Shown here: positions 6,213 through 9,381 of the stretch, one piece after another
Numbering within the stretch: position 1 is the first letter of the stretch
Layout of the letters: every line of letters begins with the position of its first letter
Source of the DNA: Candidatus Gallimonas caecicola
GTDB taxonomy: Bacteria > Bacillota > Clostridia > Christensenellales > Borkfalkiaceae
Assembly (NCBI GenBank): GCA_904394195.1
Contig: CAJFNH010000039.1
Coordinates: 1 to 9,381 of the forward strand
DNA length: 9,381 bases
Direction of reading: 5' to 3'
Program-made: the position numbers and the translations under genes
The notes under the pieces: generated by a model
Told to the model about the DNA's origin: nothing
What the model saw: only the letters and a program-made list of their open reading frames with translations
Database searches by the model: none

Positions 6213-7075
6213 CCGATCACCTCCATTGTCCAACTTTTTTCTGCGAATTTGCCCGGCGCGACGGCAAGCATGTCCGCGCGCTCCTCGAGCGGCACGTATC
6301 TCCCCGCCTCCTCCGAGACGCTCCCCCAGGGCTCCACGCAGATGAGGGGCGCGCCCGGCTTTGACCAGAGCACCAGATATTCAAAATCCTCCAGGCCGAA
6401 CGACAGGGCGCGATCGCACCCTTTGCAGCCCAGCCGCACCTTGCCGCCGCCCGTGCGCAAGATATGCGCCCCGCCTTGGAACATCTCCTCGGACAGGGCA
6501 AGCCTGCGCGCCGCCCCTTCCTCTTTGCCCGTACGGAACTTCCTTTCATCGGTCAGAAGCTCTTTCGTTCCGTCCGGAAGCTCGAGGAAGTGCTCCCCGA
6601 AGGCGCGCCCGCCGACGAGCGGCAGCGCGATGCCGGGGTGCGCGCCGAAATTGCAGTACATGGGGCGCTCGTCGCGGTTTTCGGCGCGGTATGTCACGCA
6701 CAGCGTGCTGCCCGTCAGAAAGTAGGCAACGGTGAAGGCGAATTTGCACGGGAACTGCGCCCTCGTCTCTTTGCTGTCGGTGAGCCCGAATACCAGCTCG
6801 TGCGCGCCTGCCCGCACGGTGCGGAACATGCTGCGGCAGGCAAAGCCGTGCAGCGGCATGCGATACGCCGCCCCGTCCAGAAAATAGGTATCCTCGTTCA
6901 GCCGCCCCGCAAAGGGAAAGATGTTATAGCAGTGCCCCGTCCACACGTCCGCGCGCCCCTGCCAGATGTACTCCTGTCCCGTCGCGTTGTCGCGAAGGGA
7001 CGTGAGCTCTGCGCCGTATGCGCTGACGGCCGCGGTCAGTTTGTCGCTGCGAATGTAAAGCGTATCAGCCGCCAT
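6209..7075 (-). CDS. Aldose 1-epimerase family protein (GalM/LacX-like mutarotase)
   Basis: Probable cytosolic mutarotase that interconverts alpha and beta anomers of a sugar or sugar acid. It has 288 residues, the size of the short LacX-like branch of the family. Visible motifs are the N-terminal YGAELTSL (20-27), WTGHCYNIFPFAGRL (45-59, Arg58), MPLHGFA (His76), NFGAHPGIALP (His146) and VEPWGS (Glu248). These correspond to the Arg, two His and Glu of the GalM active site. ATG 7075 is the first possible start because an in-frame TGA lies at 7082-7084. No good ribosome binding site is seen, and the start lies 11 bases inside the DUF1116 gene, so translation probably depends on coupling. Its stop overlaps the aldolase start by 4 bases. 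The exact sugar is unknown; a free uronate or its oligomer would suit the pathway. Confidence 0.88.
   Translation of the reverse strand: MAADTLYIRSDKLTAAVSAYGAELTSLRDNATGQEYIWQGRADVWTGHCYNIFPFAGRLNEDTYFLDGAAYRMPLHGFACRSMFRTVRAGAHELVFGLTDSKETRAQFPCKFAFTVAYFLTGSTLCVTYRAENRDERPMYCNFGAHPGIALPLVGGRAFGEHFLELPDGTKELLTDERKFRTGKEEGAARRLALSEEMFQGGAHILRTGGGKVRLGCKGCDRALSFGLEDFEYLVLWSKPGAPLICVEPWGSVSEEAGRYVPLEERADMLAVAPGKFAEKSWTMEVIG
6216..6224 (-). promoter_or_regulatory. Ribosome binding site deciding the aldolase start
   Basis: GGAGGTGAT on the minus strand matches the 16S rRNA 3' end over nine bases. Its GGAGG core is 7 bases before ATG 6212. It lies inside the end of the epimerase gene and downstream of the alternative start at 6233, which argues for the shorter aldolase. 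Confidence 0.85.
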
Positions 7076-8465
7076 AGACTTTCACGAACTCCGCCATCGC
7101 CTTTTCAAAACACTCGAGGGGCACGTTTGCGCTGCCCGCCCCGATGAGCCCGCCCTCGCGGTTGAACATGCCGCCGTGGATGACGGGCGTCACGCCGCTC
7201 TCGAGCACGCGTACGGCGTCGATGCCGCACGGGAGAAAGTCAAAGCCGAGATTGGGAATGGGGAAGTTGGGATTTTTGGCGATGCAGATGGCCTCCATCT
7301 CCCGCGTGAGCGAGATGCAGTCGCCCAGCGTCAGCCCGCGCAGATTGCCCACGATGGGGCTTGCCGCCTCCGCAAGGCCGCCCATTCCGTAACATTCCAC
7401 CACGCAGCTGTCGCCGATCCAGGGGAGCTGGTCCTTCTGCGTGTACTGGGGCGAGGTATAGCGCCCCTTCATGTAGGGCGCCGGGGCGGTGAACCACTTG
7501 CCGGGCAGCCCCGCGATCTTGATGCCGAACTCCACGCCGTTGCCGCAGACGGCGGTCACCATCGTGCTGTACTTTGTGCCGTCCGCGCCGAGCAGCGCCG
7601 TACGGCTCGACCCCTGCCCGAAGCAGTGGAAGAAACGGGGCGTTTCCACGATATAGCGGATGGCGGCCTCCAGCCGCGCCTTGTCCTCATCCAATGAAAA
7701 GATGACGGGAAGCAGCTTTTTGTCGAACAGCAGGTCGGCTGCCGTCTGACGGGTATGATTTTCATCCCCCATCTGCATGCTCTCGGCGAGGATGGGTTTG
7801 AGGGGCATCCCGCCCATCTTGCGCACGGCGGCGCGCATGACGGGCAGCCACTCCTCGCGCATGCGCCGCAGATTTTCGGCGATGCCCTCGGAGTACAGCC
7901 CCCAGCCGCAGAAGCCGCCCTGGAACTCCCCCTCCGCCGGGAAGGTCGCCGCACGGATGCCCGTCGCCCTGTCCTCGATGACGATCATGGCGACCGACTT
8001 TGTGATGATGCCCGTGCCCGCACCCACCGTGTTGTGGTCGAGGGCGCTCTCGATGCGGATCTTGCCGCTGCGGATGAGCGCGAGCGCCTCCTCCTGCGTC
8101 TTTGCCCAGCCTTCGAACAGACAGCCGCTGACCATGCCGCGCTGATGGAGCATGGTCATATCCTCGAACGCGATGGGCGGGCCCGAGTGCAGGATGGTGT
8201 AGTCGCCCAGCCCGTCGATGACTTCGCCCGCGGGCAGGATATCCACCCACACGGGGTCGCCGTCGATGATGCGCGAGACCGCCGTGCGGTTCGCCTCGTC
8301 GATCTTGTCGCGCAGGGCATCCGAGAGCGCGGGGCACCCGTTGGCGGCGTCCGTGCGCGGCGGGCGCCACTGCAGCTGCGCCGCCTGCACGCCCTGTGCG
8401 AGCAGTGCGTCATAAAAGCGCTGCAGCCCCAGATTGATCACGGAAAGTTTCTTTTGTTCGTTCAT
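7065..8465 (-). CDS. DUF1116 family protein (AllG/YlbE/YahG-like)
   Basis: Member of the DUF1116 family, 466 residues. E. coli AllG (YlbE) is one of three subunits of oxamate carbamoyltransferase (AllFGH); other members have no proven role. Family landmarks are VDILPAGEVIDGLGDYTILHSGPPI (residues 74-98), FEGWA (117-121), LAESMQMGDENHTR (226-239), VTAVCGNGVEFGI (303-315), KWFTAPA (323-329), WIGDSCVVECYGMGGLAEAASP (349-370), CGIDAVRVLESGVTPVIHGGM (413-433) and IGAGSANVP (441-449). Where relatives, as I remember them, have a PCHHHxAVGPMAG-like motif, this protein has SALDHNTVGAGTG (140-152), so two of three His are missing. ATG 8465 has AGGAGG 7 bases upstream and overlaps the FdrA stop by 4 bases (ATGA), as expected for partner subunits. 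No DUF2877 (AllH) gene is in the window. The function in this pathway is unknown. Confidence 0.9.
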   Translation of the reverse strand: MNEQKKLSVINLGLQRFYDALLAQGVQAAQLQWRPPRTDAANGCPALSDALRDKIDEANRTAVSRIIDGDPVWVDILPAGEVIDGLGDYTILHSGPPIAFEDMTMLHQRGMVSGCLFEGWAKTQEEALALIRSGKIRIESALDHNTVGAGTGIITKSVAMIVIEDRATGIRAATFPAEGEFQGGFCGWGLYSEGIAENLRRMREEWLPVMRAAVRKMGGMPLKPILAESMQMGDENHTRQTAADLLFDKKLLPVIFSLDEDKARLEAAIRYIVETPRFFHCFGQGSSRTALLGADGTKYSTMVTAVCGNGVEFGIKIAGLPGKWFTAPAPYMKGRYTSPQYTQKDQLPWIGDSCVVECYGMGGLAEAASPIVGNLRGLTLGDCISLTREMEAICIAKNPNFPIPNLGFDFLPCGIDAVRVLESGVTPVIHGGMFNREGGLIGAGSANVPLECFEKAMAEFVKVYGG

Positions 8466-9381
8466 GCCTCTTCCTCCTGTCCGTTGAGGATGTGCGCCGC
8501 CAGTCTGACCGTCTGCAGATTGCTTGCGGCAACGATGACGCCCGCCTCTTCCAGGCGCCTTGCGATTTTTGCGGTGTCCTGCGGGTCGAGCGGCGAGCCG
8601 CAGATGTTGGCGATGACCGTCACATGGCTCTTGCGCTTCTTGCGCGCCAGGCGGATCTCTTCGCAGAAGGCGCCCGCAGGGTCGGGATGCACGCCGGGCC
8701 CCGTGATGAAATCGAGCGTGATGACGGCGACCTCCTCATCAAGGAGCTCCCTGCGCAGACGGCGCAGCCGCAGCTCCGGCTCGAATACGGGATGGGGCGC
8801 CTCGGCGGTAAAATCCTCCGCCCCCAGATCGAGCACGCAGTCCCCCACGCTCCTCTCCTTGTCGGCGAGCTTTTGCGCGGAGTGGATGGACAGATTGCTG
8901 TAGAAGGTGCGCCCGGGGCACAGCCTGCGGTAGTTGAGCAAGCCCTCCTCGGCAAACGTTCCGCCGCAGTACAGCCCGCGCAGATATCTCTGCCCGGGCG
9001 CATATTTCGCCCGCTCCCGCGCAGAGATGTCGTCCAGCTGCTCCTTGGAAAAACCAAAGTCCTGCGTCGGCGCGCCCAGCAGCGCGGCGGTCTTGAGCGC
9101 CGCCTCCTCCAGGCTGTGCGCCGCCGCCGTGCGGTGTCCGGTGAAGATGTCCTCGGGCGCGCCGAGAAAGACGGCGACCGTCGGCTTGCCAAGCCCGTCC
9201 GCCTGCGAAAGCACCTTCTGCATGACGGCGGGGTCGGCGATCTTGGAGACGAGCACGATGACCTGCGTGCGCGCGTCGGCGTCCAGCAGCTTCATGCCCT
9301 GCATCATCACCGCGCCGCCGATCTCGGGAAAGAGATCGCGCCCGCCCGTTCCGATGAGTTCGCTGACGCCCTCGCCGAAGG
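8462..9381 (-). CDS. fdrA: FdrA-family protein, acyl-CoA ligase-like (N-terminus off window)
   Basis: C-terminal 306 codons of an FdrA/AllF-family protein, related to the alpha subunit of succinyl-CoA synthetase; full-length members have about 510 residues, so about 200 are missing beyond base 9381. In the visible fragment GTGGRDLFPEIGG (10-22) matches the FdrA CoA-ligase-domain motif, followed by QVIVLVSKI (near 39-47), KPTVAVFLG (65-73), YLRGLYCGGTFAEEGLL, DLGAEDFTAEAPHPVFEP, VAVITLDFITGPGVHPDPAGAF and NICGSPLDPQ, and AGVIVAASN near the C-terminus. In E. coli, FdrA (AllF) works with AllG and AllH as oxamate carbamoyltransferase. Here it is coupled to a DUF1116 gene by an ATGA overlap, so the two proteins probably form a complex. 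Real catalytic activity and substrate are unknown. An open frame starting inside at 9310 is not a true start, since the frame continues unbroken to the window edge. Confidence 0.88.
   Translation of the reverse strand, partial: FGEGVSELIGTGGRDLFPEIGGAVMMQGMKLLDADARTQVIVLVSKIADPAVMQKVLSQADGLGKPTVAVFLGAPEDIFTGHRTAAAHSLEEAALKTAALLGAPTQDFGFSKEQLDDISARERAKYAPGQRYLRGLYCGGTFAEEGLLNYRRLCPGRTFYSNLSIHSAQKLADKERSVGDCVLDLGAEDFTAEAPHPVFEPELRLRRLRRELLDEEVAVITLDFITGPGVHPDPAGAFCEEIRLARKKRKSHVTVIANICGSPLDPQDTAKIARRLEEAGVIVAASNLQTVRLAAHILNGQEEEA

Noticed and set aside
6213..6233. Seven-residue N-terminal extension of the aldolase
   Set aside because: The GGAGGTGAT site lies within this extension and fits ATG 6212, and KDPG aldolases normally begin close to that point.
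5508..6725. 405-codon plus-strand open frame across kdgK, the aldolase and the epimerase
   Set aside because: Antisense to three well-supported overlapping genes, low-complexity Arg/Pro/Ser-rich translation, no recognisable domain.
7755..8903. 382-codon plus-strand open frame opposite DUF1116 and FdrA
   Set aside because: Shadow of two strongly recognised minus-strand genes. Its protein has no motif, and no start signals were recognised.
1..9381. CRISPR array, tRNA, rRNA, insertion sequence or phage genes
   Set aside because: I looked for regular spaced repeats, transposase or integrase motifs, terminal inverted repeats and tRNA-like arms and saw none. The only long repeats are the homologous esterase genes.

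Overview
The window looks like part of a carbohydrate-utilisation locus from a Gram-positive gut-type bacterium, most likely Bacillota (Clostridia-like). This rests on strong AGGAGG-type ribosome binding sites, LplB/YtcP-type sugar permeases and very compact operon structure; no marker gene is present, so the taxonomy is inference. All eight genes lie on the minus strand, so transcription runs from the right edge to the left.

Unit 1 (right edge down to about 2063) is a tightly packed operon of seven genes. In transcription order they are: an FdrA-family protein (N-terminus outside the window), a DUF1116 protein (AllG/YlbE/YahG family), a GalM/LacX-like aldose 1-epimerase, a KDPG/KDPGal aldolase (Eda/DgoA type), a 2-keto-3-deoxygluconate kinase (KdgK) and two tandem paralogous CE2-like SGNH esterases with lipoprotein-like signal peptides. 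Junctions are overlaps of 4, 11, 4 and 11 bases followed by gaps of 18 and 17 bases. The unit ends in a strong intrinsic terminator.

Unit 2 starts after an AT-rich spacer (50 G+C in 180 bases at 1861-2040) with a good sigma-70-type promoter at 1825-1853. It encodes two ABC permeases of the LplB/YteP and LplC/YtcP type; the second runs off the left edge. A solute-binding protein gene probably follows outside the window.

Working model: the ABC importer takes up oligosaccharides or uronides, the exported esterases remove acetyl groups from the polymer or oligomer outside the cell, the epimerase interconverts anomers, and KdgK plus the aldolase turn 2-keto-3-deoxy sugar acids into pyruvate and glyceraldehyde 3-phosphate. 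A pectin-like or other acetylated uronic-acid polysaccharide would fit, but the substrate is not shown by the sequence. The FdrA-DUF1116 pair is the unexplained part. Its E. coli relatives belong to the oxamate (oxalurate) carbamoyltransferase AllFGH, yet here it is translationally coupled to a 2-keto-3-deoxy-sugar-acid pathway, and the DUF1116 protein is divergent in a usually conserved His-rich motif.
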